Of a stretch of DNA of 64,000 nucleotides, positions 1-10,447 are shown in pieces (positions within the stretch are counted from its first letter, which is position 1; each line of letters opens with the position of its first letter). Origin of the DNA: an uncultured Stenotrophomonas sp. (GTDB lineage: Bacteria; Pseudomonadota; Gammaproteobacteria; Xanthomonadales; Xanthomonadaceae). Location of the stretch: contig CAJYNG010000013.1 in assembly GCA_913775725.1 (NCBI GenBank), forward strand, positions 62,001 through 126,000, read 5' to 3'. The notes beneath the pieces are model-generated. The model did not search any database. It was not told where the DNA came from and was given only the letters and a program-made list of their open reading frames with translations. The translations under genes and the position numbers were made by a program.

Positions 1-866
1 CGCAGCACGAAGCGGCCATCCGGCGACACCGAGAAGCCCATGAAGATGCCGGCCGCGCCGATCGCGCGGGTGATGCCGTCCAGGCTGACTTCCACCGGCT
101 GTGTGGTGGCGTAGTAGTCGAACTGGCGCGCATCGGCCTCGTTCTTCAGCAGATCCTGGTAGGTACGGATCGACACCACGCCGCCGCCCTGGCTGGTCTG
201 CTGCACGGCCGGGCCGGTCGGAATGCCGTCGGCGGCCGGGGCCGCACCGAGCTTGGCCGGGCGGGTGAAAACCACCAGTCCGCGGCTGTCCGGCAGCCAC
301 TGGTAGCCACTGCCGATCACCGTGTTCAGGCCGGCGACCAGACGACGGGCGCTGCCGCCGGCCACGTCCACCAGCCACAGTTCATTGGCGCCACTGGCGG
401 CGTCGACCTGGTTGAAGGCCAGCCACTTCTGGTCCGGCGACCACATCACGCTGGCGATCGACAGCTTGGCTGGCAGGCCGCTGATCTGCCGTTCCTTGCC
501 GTCGGCCACGTTCATCAGCCACAGCTTCTCGCCGAAGCTGAAGCGGCTGTCGGAGAACGTGCGCGGGTTGATGCGCAGGCCGGCCAGCTTCAGTTCCGGC
601 TGCGCCACCACCTGGATCGAAGGCAGCGACGGCATCTGCATCATCGCGGCCACGTCGCGGCGTGGCGACAGGTACAACGAGGGCGCACGGGGTGCGTCCA
701 CCACCGCCTGCAGCGCGGCCGAGGGCAGTTCGTAGCCGTTGACGCCCTGGGCCTGTGCGGCCGCGGGCTGCGGCGCTGCCGCCCAGGCCAGCGGGGCCAC
801 CGCCAGCAGTCCCATCGACAGGACCAGGCCGGTCCAGCGCCGTGTGCGGCGCGCGTGCATGCTCAT
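1..866 (-). CDS. S9-family serine peptidase, N-terminal part
   Basis: Only the first 288 or so residues are in the window; the gene runs off the left edge. The protein begins with a basic stretch and a hydrophobic segment ending in AWAA, so it is probably exported. What follows reads like the beta-propeller of a prolyl-oligopeptidase-type enzyme, with propeller repeats such as WSPDQKWLAFN and VSPDGRFVL. The catalytic alpha/beta-hydrolase domain would lie outside. Start chosen at 866, with AGGTGG just upstream; an in-frame ATG at 860 is equally possible. The layout resembles the glutamyl-endopeptidase-like S9 branch, but the subfamily is an inference. Confidence 0.75.
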   Translation of the reverse strand, partial: MSMHARRTRRWTGLVLSMGLLAVAPLAWAAAPQPAAAQAQGVNGYELPSAALQAVVDAPRAPSLYLSPRRDVAAMMQMPSLPSIQVVAQPELKLAGLRINPRTFSDSRFSFGEKLWLMNVADGKERQISGLPAKLSIASVMWSPDQKWLAFNQVDAASGANELWLVDVAGGSARRLVAGLNTVIGSGYQWLPDSRGLVVFTRPAKLGAAPAADGIPTGPAVQQTSQGGGVVSIRTYQDLLKNEADARQFDYYATTQPVEVSLDGITRAIGAAGIFMGFSVSPDGRFVL

Positions 867-969
867 CGTTCCACCTGTGTGATGCGTGAAAACACCGACC
901 TTAACAGGCCGTGCACGCCCGCCCATCTGCCGATGGTTGGGTCATCCGGATGTCATGCCGGGGCCGCGA

Positions 970-975
970 TATAAT
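970..975 (+). promoter_or_regulatory. -10 box of the ahcY promoter
   Basis: A perfect TATAAT stands about 16 bases before the first conserved base of the SAH riboswitch, which puts the start of transcription near 982. No good -35 hexamer is seen at 16-18 bp spacing. Confidence 0.6.
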
Positions 976-990
976 GGGGGTTCTCCCCTG

Positions 991-1064
991 CCGAGGGGCG
1001 CTGCGACCGGATCCCATGAGGCCCGGCCAGGCTCGGTGAGGTGGCTTTGTAACAACGGCGCCCG
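991..1064 (+). promoter_or_regulatory. SAH riboswitch
   Basis: The leader of ahcY carries the conserved blocks of the S-adenosylhomocysteine riboswitch: CCGAGG and GCGCTGCGACC at 991-1008, GCCAGGCTCGG at 1025-1035, and CAACGGCGCCC at 1053-1063. CCGAG pairs with CTCGG and GGGCGC with GCGCCC. This class is known upstream of ahcY in beta- and gamma-proteobacteria and turns expression on when SAH accumulates. The ahcY start lies about 43 nt downstream. Confidence 0.93.
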
Positions 1065-1106
1065 GCTAGATGCGAGCACCCGCTCGTCCACAACCGGAGC
1101 ACACGA

Positions 1107-2552
<1,446 letters not shown>

Positions 2553-2559
2553 TCGTGCC

Positions 2560-2598
2560 GGGGTCAGATCCCTTTCCGCAGGGAAGGGCTCTGACCCC
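2560..2598. repeat. GGGTC palindrome, copy 1
   Basis: Inverted repeat with arms GGGGTCAGA(T)CCCTT and AAGGG(C)TCTGACCCC directly after the ahcY stop. It is the first of eight related hairpins in the window and may help end the ahcY transcript. Confidence 0.8.
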
Positions 2599-2615
2599 CG
2601 CAACGGATGCACAAG

Positions 2616-2641
2616 GAACGGGCGCCTTCGGGCGCCCGTTC
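2616..2641 (+). terminator. ahcY terminator
   Basis: An 11-bp GC-rich stem, GAACGGGCGCC / GGCGCCCGTTC, is closed by a TTCG tetraloop. The T-run after it is poor, so termination may be partly Rho-assisted. Confidence 0.65.
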
Positions 2642-2720
2642 TGCGTTGGCGTGCCGCCGCGCATCCACCCGCAGTAGCCTCGGTCAAGGCACCGCGTTCC
2701 ACACACGCTACGATGCGTCC

Positions 2721-3194
2721 ATGACCCCGGCCATCAACCTGCTCAAGCGCGAGAAGATCGCCCACACCGTGCGCAGCTACGTGCACGACGCCCACGCCGA
2801 ATCGTATGGCGGCGAAGCCGTCGACAAGCTCGGCCTCGATCCGGCCCAGGTGTTCAAGACCCTGCTGGCCAGCACCGAGGCACACGAACTGCTGGTGGCG
2901 ATCGTGCCGGTGGCCGGCCAGCTGGACCTGAAGGCACTGGCCGAAGCCGCAGGTTGCAAGAAGTGCGAGATGGCCGCCGCTGACGCTGCACAGCGCGCCA
3001 CTGGCTATCTGGTGGGAGGTATCAGCCCGCTGGGGCAGAAAAAGCGCCTGCGCACCTTCCTGGACGCCAGCGCCGAAGCGTTGCCCAGCCTGCATGTCAG
3101 CGCCGGTCGCCGCGGCCTGGAAGTGGAACTGGCACCGGCCGACCTGCTGCGCCTGACAACCGGCCACTACGCTGCCATCGGCAAGTCACGCTGA
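2721..3194 (+). CDS. ybaK: YbaK-type Cys-tRNA(Pro)/Cys-tRNA(Cys) deacylase
   Basis: A 157-aa single-domain protein of the YbaK/EbsC trans-editing family, which hydrolyses tRNAs mischarged by prolyl-tRNA synthetase. The conserved lysine lies in VFKTLL, and the family signatures GGISPLGQKKRL and CKKCEM are present. The start at 2721 gives the usual length; the upstream in-frame extension has no family similarity. The stop TGA overlaps the ATG of the next gene, so the two are probably translated together. Confidence 0.92.
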   Translation: MTPAINLLKREKIAHTVRSYVHDAHAESYGGEAVDKLGLDPAQVFKTLLASTEAHELLVAIVPVAGQLDLKALAEAAGCKKCEMAAADAAQRATGYLVGGISPLGQKKRLRTFLDASAEALPSLHVSAGRRGLEVELAPADLLRLTTGHYAAIGKSR

Positions 3195-3697
3195 TGCGCT
3201 GGCCGTGGTCTGCAGCGCCGATACCCCAGCTCGACGATGCACAGGCCGATGTGCTGCTGCAGGACCTGCTGTCGCACGACGCAACGCGCATCACCGATGC
3301 CGCCCGAACCGTCGCACGACTGTTCAGTGCCTCATCGTTGGACGCGTTGAGCGCGCATGTGGACCTGATCGAACAGCGCTGCCAGGGCATCGCCCTTGGC
3401 GGCATGCTGATCAGCAATCAGGCCCACCTCAAGGCGGCCCTGCAACGGCTGCGATACTGGCAGGCGCGCGAAGGCTGCCTGTGCGCGCTCTACCCTTCCT
3501 ATGTGTTCTTCAGCCCCGAGCCGCTGCTGGAACAAGGTCACGTGCAGCTGCGTGCACAGGGCGAAGCGGAGGACGGCTGGGGCGAATGCTACCGGCTGAC
3601 GTGCACCTGCTGCGCGCGGCAATGGAGCGCGACCGAGCGCGAGTACCACTATCGCTGGTGGGAGTGGAAGGCCGAGCCCGCCCTGCAGATGCCCTAG
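3194..3697 (+). CDS. Hypothetical protein, Cys/Trp-rich C-terminus
   Basis: 167 aa, not recognised. No signal peptide or membrane segment. The first two thirds are alpha-helical-looking. The last 40 residues hold a cysteine cluster (CYRLTCTCCARQW) followed by an aromatic run (YHYRWWEWK), which could form a small zinc or folding knuckle. It overlaps ybaK by one base (TGATG), which suggests translational coupling. Its 3' end overlaps the convergent TonB-like gene by 4 bp. Confidence 0.8.
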   Translation: MRWPWSAAPIPQLDDAQADVLLQDLLSHDATRITDAARTVARLFSASSLDALSAHVDLIEQRCQGIALGGMLISNQAHLKAALQRLRYWQAREGCLCALYPSYVFFSPEPLLEQGHVQLRAQGEAEDGWGECYRLTCTCCARQWSATEREYHYRWWEWKAEPALQMP

Positions 3698-4326
3698 TTG
3701 AGCTTGAACGTGACCGTGCCGCGTATCAGGCTCATGCCTGGCGCCTTGCCTGCCGCTTCACGCTCATAGCGCCAGTCACGCGCGTGCTTGAGCGCCGCCG
3801 CATCGAGCAGTGGGTACCCACTGGATCGCGACAGGATGATCGCCTGGGTCTTGCCCTGTGCATCCAGCAGCAGCATCAGCTCGACGCCACCCTGCTGGGC
3901 CTCGCGCATGGCGGCCGCAGGATACGTCGGGACAGACGAAAGTCGCCGCTGGTGCCAGCCTCCTTCCCGGGCAATCAACGGCGTGCTGGAAGAGAGTGGG
4001 CAACGCGCAGGCATCTGCAGGTCGAAGCCCGCAGCCCCTTGCGAAGGCCGGGTGGTGGCTGGCGCACCACAGGCGATCGCCGACACGCTCTGGAGCAACG
4101 ACTGCTGACGCGAAAGCGCAGCTGCGTCATCCGCTTCCACATGGAACGTGCAGCGCCCCGACGTTGCCTGCGCCTGCAGTGAACCCACGCCCGCGTCGCG
4201 GATCTGCGTCACATCGGACAGGGCCCCACAGGCAGCGCCTGCATCGTACTTTGCTGCCGAGCTTTCACTTGCGGCCAGCAGACCTGCGGCGACCCATGCA
4301 AACGGCATCCAGCTGCGAACATTCAT
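3694..4326 (-). CDS. Periplasmic TonB C-terminal-domain protein
   Basis: 210 aa with a cleavable-looking signal peptide (hydrophobic residues 8-20, then ESSAA). The C-terminal half, roughly residues 125-210, has the TonB fold pattern: YPAAAMREAQQGGVELMLLLDAQG, then SSGYPLLDAAALKHARDWRY. There is no N-terminal transmembrane anchor or proline-rich linker, so this is not a classical TonB. It is more likely one of the stand-alone energy-transducer-like proteins common in Xanthomonadaceae. Four cysteines in the middle could form disulfides. Function unknown. Confidence 0.75.
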   Translation of the reverse strand: MNVRSWMPFAWVAAGLLAASESSAAKYDAGAACGALSDVTQIRDAGVGSLQAQATSGRCTFHVEADDAAALSRQQSLLQSVSAIACGAPATTRPSQGAAGFDLQMPARCPLSSSTPLIAREGGWHQRRLSSVPTYPAAAMREAQQGGVELMLLLDAQGKTQAIILSRSSGYPLLDAAALKHARDWRYEREAAGKAPGMSLIRGTVTFKLN

Positions 4327-4417
4327 CCCTGTGCTTCCTGCGTTGATTCACCGCCATGGTAGCGCCCCGCTGCAATCCTCCCTGTTCACATGCCGACTGT
4401 CCGGCCACAGCGTGGGC

Positions 4418-4975
4418 TCACGGCCGCCAGTTGGCGTTGTTCTCCCAGAACTCCACCGAGCGCCGGTAGGCCTCCCGGTCCAGCGGCACACCCGAACCGC
4501 CTTCCTCCACGCCCAGCGCATTGCGCATCATGGTGATCGGCGCCATCGGTACCTCTTCCGGCTCGGCGGTATAGATGCAGCCGACGATGCCCCAGTCGGC
4601 CTCGATCGGTGAACCTTCCTTCGCCAGCTGCCCGGCGCTGTACAGGATCACCACCAGGTAGTTCGCACGCGGTGATTCCACGCCCTCGAACCAGCGCACC
4701 AGCACCGGCAGTTCCTCGCGGTTGCGTGCCTCGTAACCACTGCGCAGCAGATGGCGGTTGGCCTCGGTGACCGGCACCGTCAGGCAGCGCGTGCTGGTCC
4801 AGTTCTCGTAGACGAACAGCTTGCAGAACGGGGCGTAGCCGTCGAGCACCTTCAGCGGCGCATGCGCATTGAGGTGTGCCTCGAACTGCTCGGCAGTGCA
4901 GTCCTGGATGGTATTGCCGCGCGGCACGCGCGGGAACAGGCGGGGACGGGCGAAATCGGTCAGGACGATGGACAT
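4418..4975 (-). CDS. DUF3228 family protein
   Basis: 185 aa, cytosolic, matching the DUF3228 family in length and sequence style, with motifs such as FCKLFVYENWTSTRCLTVPVT and WGIVGCIYTAEPEEVPMAPITMMRNALG. The biochemical role of the family is unknown. It is a single-gene unit between convergent and divergent neighbours, with no obvious partner. Confidence 0.8.
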   Translation of the reverse strand: MSIVLTDFARPRLFPRVPRGNTIQDCTAEQFEAHLNAHAPLKVLDGYAPFCKLFVYENWTSTRCLTVPVTEANRHLLRSGYEARNREELPVLVRWFEGVESPRANYLVVILYSAGQLAKEGSPIEADWGIVGCIYTAEPEEVPMAPITMMRNALGVEEGGSGVPLDREAYRRSVEFWENNANWRP

Positions 4976-5111
4976 GGCAGGGCGTGATCAGGGGTTCCAC
5001 CGCACAGGGTAACCGCCCCGGAGGCAGGCCGGGCCGGATGCCGATGGTCACTGGCGCCCGTGTCCGGATTGCAGCACGCTGCGGGCGCCCTATTACAAGG
5101 ATTGCCGGCTC

Positions 5112-6629
5112 ATGGATGCAGCACGCGCGTTGCCCCGTTCCGCCCGCCGTCGGCGGTGGCCGATCGTCCTGGCCATCCTCCTGCTGGCGCCGGCAGTGCT
5201 GTTCGCCGCCGCTCTGCTCTGGCCGCTATCGGCACCGCCGTTGCCCGAGCCGGGCAACAGCCGCGTGATCGTCAACGCGCGGGTAGTGGACGTCGTCCAC
5301 GGGCAGGTCAGCGAACCGACCACGGTAACGGTGCGCAACGGCACGATCGCTGCCCTTGGTGAAGACCCGCAGGACACCGCATTGCCGGTGCTCGATGCCG
5401 GTGGCCGGTGGCTGCTGCCCGGTTTCTGGGACATGCACACCCATGCACTGCAGCTGTCACCGCAGCTGCAGTTCCCGTTGATGCTGGCCAACGGCATCAC
5501 CGGCACCCGCGACATGATGGACTGCCCGCAGGCCACCGATCCGCTGATCGCCTGCGTGGCCGACAAGCGCCGCTGGACCGCACAGGCCATTGCCGGGCAA
5601 CAGGTCGCACCGCGTTTCGTGCAGATCGCCAGCTTCTACTTCGAGGATCCATCACTCTCGCCAGACGCCGCCGCCGAACGCGCACGCACCTACGCTGCAC
5701 GCGGCATCGATGCGTTGAAGGTCTACAACCGGCTGCGTGCGGACACCTACCAGCGGCTGGCCACCGAGGCGCAGCAGCTGCGTCGCCCGCTGGTCGGCCA
5801 CCTGCCCAGGGCCGTGCCTCTGGAAAGCGCGTTGCAGGCGGGGCAGCGCAGCTTCGAACACGCCCATCTGTTCGTGCGGCATTGCTTCGAAAACGCAGCC
5901 GCCTGGCGTGGCGGCACCCTCGACGGCGAAGACCCGACCGCGCTGGCCGAGCGGATGGTCAGTGGATACCAGCCCGCGCTCTGCAACGAAGCATTCGGCC
6001 TGATGCAGGCCAGCGGTGCCGTGTTTGTGCCGACCCACGTCACCCGCGAAGAAGATGCACGCGCACGCGACCCCGCCTTCATCAACGACCCGCGACTGGC
6101 CTATCTGGACCCGCTCTCACGCTGGGCGTGGCGTGATGACCTGCAGGCCACCGTGGCGCGCTATCCCGGCCGACGCGGCGAAGACGCACTGAAGACCTAC
6201 TTCGAGCATGGCCTGGCGCTCACCGGTGCGGCGCATCGTGCCGGCGTCAACGTGCTGGTCGGCACCGATACCGGGTTGGGCGGCTTGCGCTACCACGATG
6301 AACTGCAGTGGCTGCGGCAAGCCGGCCTGAGCCAGGCCGACGTGCTGCGCGCAGCCACGCTGCAGGCCGCGCGTCATCTGCAGCTGCAGGCATCGCATGG
6401 CAGCGTCGAGGTCGGCAACGCCGCAGACCTGGTGCTGCTTGATGGCAATCCGCTACACGACACCGCCAATACCCGCCGCGTGCATGCGGTGCTGCTGGCC
6501 GGCCATCTCTACGACCGCCCGCGCCTGGATATGTTGCTGGTGTATGCGCGTTCCCAGGCGCGTTCTCCAGCAGTGATGGCACGCCTGCTGTGGGGCTTCG
6601 TCACCAGCCCGGTCAGTGCCGAGCTGTAA
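5112..6629 (+). CDS. Membrane-anchored amidohydrolase
   Basis: 505 aa. A basic N-terminus (RSARRRRW) precedes one transmembrane helix at about residues 16-41, so the enzyme is probably held on the periplasmic face. The rest is an amidohydrolase TIM barrel: the metal-binding HxH in DMHTH near residue 108, a lysine in DALKVYNRL that may be the carbamylated metal bridge, HLPR and EHAH as further ligands, and VGTDTGLGG near residue 384. The C-terminal GNAADLVLLDGNPL is typical of imidazolonepropionase-like amidohydrolases. The substrate cannot be told. It converges with the LytTR regulator, 6 bp apart. Confidence 0.85.
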   Translation: MDAARALPRSARRRRWPIVLAILLLAPAVLFAAALLWPLSAPPLPEPGNSRVIVNARVVDVVHGQVSEPTTVTVRNGTIAALGEDPQDTALPVLDAGGRWLLPGFWDMHTHALQLSPQLQFPLMLANGITGTRDMMDCPQATDPLIACVADKRRWTAQAIAGQQVAPRFVQIASFYFEDPSLSPDAAAERARTYAARGIDALKVYNRLRADTYQRLATEAQQLRRPLVGHLPRAVPLESALQAGQRSFEHAHLFVRHCFENAAAWRGGTLDGEDPTALAERMVSGYQPALCNEAFGLMQASGAVFVPTHVTREEDARARDPAFINDPRLAYLDPLSRWAWRDDLQATVARYPGRRGEDALKTYFEHGLALTGAAHRAGVNVLVGTDTGLGGLRYHDELQWLRQAGLSQADVLRAATLQAARHLQLQASHGSVEVGNAADLVLLDGNPLHDTANTRRVHAVLLAGHLYDRPRLDMLLVYARSQARSPAVMARLLWGFVTSPVSAEL

Positions 6630-6635
6630 CGGCAG

Positions 6636-7367
6636 CTACAACGCCATCCGCTCGCGCAGTTCACGTGCCTGCCGCCGCGACACTTCCACCTCGCTGCCGT
6701 CATCCAGCGTCAGGTCGTAGCCGTCTGCGATGCTGGGCGTCACGCCACGAATGCGGCGCAGGTTGACCAGGGTGTTGCGGTTGGCACGGAAGAACAGATC
6801 CTGCGGCAGGCGTGTTTCCAGCGCACTCAGGCTGCGGGTCAGCAAGGCGTTCTGGTCGCGGAACCACAGCCGGGTGTAGTTGCCATCCACCACCAGCCGG
6901 CGGATCTCGGAGACCGCCACGAACCAGCAACGATCGCCCTCGCGCACGAACACCTGGTCCTGCCCCCCCAGCGTGCCACGCGACTCCGGCGCCCCGGCCG
7001 AAGCCACGTCGCGCTGGCGCGCCCGCTCCAGTGCCTCAAGCAGCCGCGGCGCTTCCACCGGCTTCACCAGATAGTCCAGCGCGTTGGCCTGGAACGCACG
7101 CACCGCATAGGTGTCGTAGGCGGTGACGAACACCACCGCCGGCACTGTCTCCAGACCGTCCAGTACATCGAAGCCGCTGCCGGAGGGCATCTGCACATCC
7201 AGCAGCACCAGGTCCGGCGCCAGTGTGGCGATGGCCTCGCGTGCAGCGGGCACATCGTCGGCCTCGCCCACGCACTGCACCCACGGCAGCGCCGACAACA
7301 GCGTGCGCAGCTCCTGCCGCGCCAGCCGCGCATCATCAACGATCAACACACGCAGCATGGCACTCAT
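6636..7367 (-). CDS. LytTR-family response regulator
   Basis: 243 aa. An N-terminal receiver domain has the acidic pocket DD at residues 11-12, the phospho-acceptor Asp57 in LLDVQM, and KPVEAPRLLEAL near the end. A C-terminal LytTR DNA-binding domain (about residues 140-240) includes FFRANRNTLVNLRRI. It overlaps the upstream kinase by 4 bp (ATGA), so the pair is translated together. By family it binds direct repeats upstream of its target promoters; the target is not evident here. Confidence 0.92.
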   Translation of the reverse strand: MSAMLRVLIVDDARLARQELRTLLSALPWVQCVGEADDVPAAREAIATLAPDLVLLDVQMPSGSGFDVLDGLETVPAVVFVTAYDTYAVRAFQANALDYLVKPVEAPRLLEALERARQRDVASAGAPESRGTLGGQDQVFVREGDRCWFVAVSEIRRLVVDGNYTRLWFRDQNALLTRSLSALETRLPQDLFFRANRNTLVNLRRIRGVTPSIADGYDLTLDDGSEVEVSRRQARELRERMAL

Positions 7368-8413
7368 TGTGGAATCTCCAGCAGGGCCTGCATGCGATCG
7401 CCGACCGGCTGCAAGGTGAAGCGCCCACGCGAACCCAGCTGCGCACGCAGGTAGGCCAGGCCGACGCCATGCCCGTGGGTGGGCTCGCTGGCGCCGCCCA
7501 GCGGGTTGTCCACCTGCAGGCGCAGCACATCGTCGTCCAATGTCGCCCGAATCTCCATCCGGCCACCGCCGGGGCGGCTGGCGATACCGTGCTTGATCGC
7601 ATTTTCCACCAGCAACTGCAGCGCCATCGCCGGCAACTGTGCCTGCATGGCTTCGGCGGCGATGTGCTGGCCAACCTGAAGACGATGCTCGAAGTGGATC
7701 GCCTCGATGGCCAGGTAATCGTCGACCACCGCCAGTTCCTCGGCCAGCGTGACCTGCTCGCTGCGGTTATGCGCCAGCGCCTGGCGCAGCGTACGCGACA
7801 GGCGGGTGACCATGTCGCGGGCCCGCTCGGGGTCTTCCAGGATCAACGCACGCAGGTTGTTCAGCGCATTGAACATGAAGTGCGGGTTGAGCCGCGCACG
7901 CAGCGCATCGCGCTCCAGGGCGCTGCGTTCGGCCTCGGCGCGCAGCCGGGCCAGCTCACTGTGGCGTGCCCGCCGCAAGCCGTGCAGGCCTGCCCACAGG
8001 CCCGTCCACATCAGCAGGAACAGCGCGGTGTTCATCCAATACACCAGCAGCGAAGACCACTGGTAATCCGCATGGCCGCCAGGCAGTTGCACCCAACCCA
8101 AGGCCAGCGCCGGCAGCAGCAACGCGGCAGTCACCGCCTGTGCGACGCTGGCCCCGAGCACCACACCGGCGGCCAGTTTCAGCACCAGGCTGGCCAGGGT
8201 GCCCTCCCACCAGCGCTGGCGGAGGGCAACCATGCGCAGCGCGCCACTGCACAACCACAAACAGGCGGCCACGCTGACGGTGATCAACACGATGCCACTG
8301 AACATCACGCCGCCGCCGATCCGCATGCCGGCCCACAGTCCGTACATCGCATAGCCGGCCCATGCCAGCGCGTTGAGCATCCAGAAGCGGCGGGATGGGG
8401 TGGTGGCGTCCAT
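7364..8413 (-). CDS. LytS/YehU-like sensor histidine kinase
   Basis: 349 aa from the ATG at 8413. An in-frame TTG at 8446 has no ribosome site, whereas CGAGAG precedes 8413. Four to five hydrophobic segments fill residues 10-145. A short coiled coil (residues 150-172) leads into the His_kinase domain with the H-box LNPHFMFNALNN (His178), and the ATPase domain ends with GHGVGLAYLRAQLGSRG. It is the partner of the LytTR regulator, with which it overlaps. The membrane part resembles no ligand domain I can name. Confidence 0.9.
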   Translation of the reverse strand: MDATTPSRRFWMLNALAWAGYAMYGLWAGMRIGGGVMFSGIVLITVSVAACLWLCSGALRMVALRQRWWEGTLASLVLKLAAGVVLGASVAQAVTAALLLPALALGWVQLPGGHADYQWSSLLVYWMNTALFLLMWTGLWAGLHGLRRARHSELARLRAEAERSALERDALRARLNPHFMFNALNNLRALILEDPERARDMVTRLSRTLRQALAHNRSEQVTLAEELAVVDDYLAIEAIHFEHRLQVGQHIAAEAMQAQLPAMALQLLVENAIKHGIASRPGGGRMEIRATLDDDVLRLQVDNPLGGASEPTHGHGVGLAYLRAQLGSRGRFTLQPVGDRMQALLEIPQ

Positions 8414-8449
8414 GCGGGCTCTCGGCGGTGGCAGGAGGGCGGACAACGG

Positions 8450-9376
8450 TCAGGGGTGCGCGGCCAGGAAATGCCGCAGTTGCTCCTGCAGCCAGCGCGG
8501 ATCATCCCACATCAGGAAATGGAAACCCTGCGCGCTCATCACGATCTGCACGCCCTGCAATTTCGCGTACTGCGCCTGGAACACGGCGCGGGTGCTGTCC
8601 TCGGTGCCACCCATCGGCTGGTAACCGGCCCAGCTGCCCAGCACCAGCGTCGGCACGCTGATCGAAGCGATGCTGTCGCGCAGGTCGGTGGTCATCACCC
8701 CATGCATGGCATCGGCCGTGGTCTGGCGGTCGCTGGCTTCGCCCCAGCGCCCCAGTTCGGCCTGGCGCTGCGGATCGCGGGTCATGCCCGGCAGGCCCGC
8801 CTTCAACTGCGCCTGCCATTGCGCGGCGTCCGCGGCCAGCATGCCCGTGCGCAGCTGGTCGGCCATTGGCCGCACGCTGTCCGCCGTGGCACTCGGGTCG
8901 CGCGCCGCCGGCAGGAACGGCAGTGCATCGACCACGACCAATGCGCTGACCGCCGTCGGCTCGGCCTGCGCCATCTGCAGGCCAAGCAGACCACCCAGGC
9001 TGTGGCCGATCACCACCACCGGGCCCAGGTGCTGGTCATGCAGGTAGGCCAGCAGCTGCCCGCGCATCGCCGGCAGGAACTCGGCCGGGCGCGGATCAGC
9101 GGCTGCGGCACCGGCAAAACCGGGCAGCTGCACCAGGTGGCACTGCACATCCTTCAATGTCAGGCAGGTCTCGCGCCAGACCTCGGCGCTGCTGTTCAAG
9201 CCGGGGATCATCAGCAGCGGGCGGCCCTTGCCGACCACCTCGACCTGCACCTTGCCCGCAGCCGGGGCGCCGGCGGCATGCGCCGAGCCGGAGCCGAGTA
9301 CAGCCATCGCCATGCCGATCATGGCCAGCCGGGCCAGGGCCTTCATTGCGTACCAGAGTGCCAGGAAGATCTTCAT
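8450..9376 (-). CDS. Secreted alpha/beta hydrolase
   Basis: 308 aa from the ATG at 9376, chosen because AAGGAG sits 7 nt upstream; an ATG at 9391 is the alternative. A signal peptide ends near AHAAG. The fold is alpha/beta hydrolase: oxyanion region LMIPGLNSSAEVW, nucleophile elbow GHSLGG, and a catalytic His in GFHFLMWDDP. Lipase, esterase or peptidase activity is possible; the sequence does not decide. It lies just upstream of the sensor kinase on the same strand, so it may be co-transcribed with the two-component genes. Confidence 0.85.
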   Translation of the reverse strand: MKIFLALWYAMKALARLAMIGMAMAVLGSGSAHAAGAPAAGKVQVEVVGKGRPLLMIPGLNSSAEVWRETCLTLKDVQCHLVQLPGFAGAAAADPRPAEFLPAMRGQLLAYLHDQHLGPVVVIGHSLGGLLGLQMAQAEPTAVSALVVVDALPFLPAARDPSATADSVRPMADQLRTGMLAADAAQWQAQLKAGLPGMTRDPQRQAELGRWGEASDRQTTADAMHGVMTTDLRDSIASISVPTLVLGSWAGYQPMGGTEDSTRAVFQAQYAKLQGVQIVMSAQGFHFLMWDDPRWLQEQLRHFLAAHP

Positions 9377-9579
9377 CGTCAGCTCCTTCATCGGGTGGGT
9401 GTTGCCGGGATGGGAACAGCCTGCCGCCAGGCCAGTGCCCCCGGTTGCGATTTCGGAGCAACGGCCGGACACCGGGGCGAACGGTCGCGTGCCCCGGATG
9501 GCCTGCCCTCACGCAGCCGTCAAACATCCATCTTGATGAAGCGATATACTGACCCGCACCCGCCGCCGCCGCCCGTGCC

Positions 9580-10407
9580 ATGACTGCCATCAGCTTCGAG
9601 TTCTATCCGCCCAAGACCGACGAACAGCGCAGCCAGCTGGACCGCGCCGCGGCCAAGCTGAAGGACTACGATCCCCAATACGTGTCGTGCACCTTCGGTG
9701 CCGGCGGCTCGACCCTGAGCTATACCTCCGAGACCGTGCGCCACCTCAACCAGCACCACGGTTTCGATGCGGCGCCGCACCTGTCGTGCGTGGGCGGCAC
9801 CCGCCAGGAGATCCGCGAGCTGCTCAAGCTGTACCGCGCCATCGGTTGCCGCCGCCTGGTCGCGCTGCGCGGCGACCTGCCGTCGGGCATGGGCTTTCCC
9901 GGCGACATGCGCTATGCCGCCGAACTGATCGACTTCATCCGCGCCGAGCACGGCGATGCGTTCCATATCGAAGTGGGCGCGTACCCCGAAACGCATCCGC
10001 AGGCCTCCGACGCACTGACCGACCTGAAGCACTTCAAGGCCAAGATCGATGCCGGCGCCGATGCGGCGATCACCCAGTACTTCTTCAACCCGGACGCGTA
10101 CTTCCATTTTGTCGACGAAGTACGGCGGCTGGGCGTGCAGGTACCGATCACCCCGGGCATCATGCCGATCGCCAACTTCAGCCAGCTGCGCCGCTTCTCC
10201 GAACAGTGTGGTGCGGAGATTCCGCGCTGGATCAGCCGCAAGATGCAGGCCTATGGCGATGATGCGGAGTCGGTGCGTGCATTCGGCACTGAAGTGGTGG
10301 CCCGGCTGTGCCAGCGCCTGATCGAAGGTGGCGCACCCGGCCTGCACTTCTACACCTTGAACTTGGCCAAGCCGACCACCTCGGTGCTGAAGCTGCTGCA
10401 GGGCTGA
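9580..10407 (+). CDS. metF: 5,10-methylenetetrahydrofolate reductase
   Basis: Reduces 5,10-methylene-THF to 5-methyl-THF for methionine synthesis, using FAD. 275 aa, normal for bacterial MetF. Visible signatures are the catalytic Glu in SFEFYPPKT, CTFGAGGS, LRGDLPSG for FAD/folate binding, and ITQYFFNPDAYFHFVD. The start at 9580 has no clear Shine-Dalgarno sequence. A TATACT at 9545-9550 may be the -10, and a CATC-TT-GATG dyad at 9529-9538 lies upstream. It belongs to the same methyl cycle as ahcY, though the two are 7 kb apart. Confidence 0.97.
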   Translation: MTAISFEFYPPKTDEQRSQLDRAAAKLKDYDPQYVSCTFGAGGSTLSYTSETVRHLNQHHGFDAAPHLSCVGGTRQEIRELLKLYRAIGCRRLVALRGDLPSGMGFPGDMRYAAELIDFIRAEHGDAFHIEVGAYPETHPQASDALTDLKHFKAKIDAGADAAITQYFFNPDAYFHFVDEVRRLGVQVPITPGIMPIANFSQLRRFSEQCGAEIPRWISRKMQAYGDDAESVRAFGTEVVARLCQRLIEGGAPGLHFYTLNLAKPTTSVLKLLQG

Positions 10408-10447
10408 GCGCACGACGCGCAAGCGTGATCGGCGCTACCCTGCGGGG

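Noticed and set aside
7223-9583. 786-codon plus-strand frame across the two-component genes and hydrolase
   Set aside because: Runs antisense to three recognisable genes and has no domain of its own.
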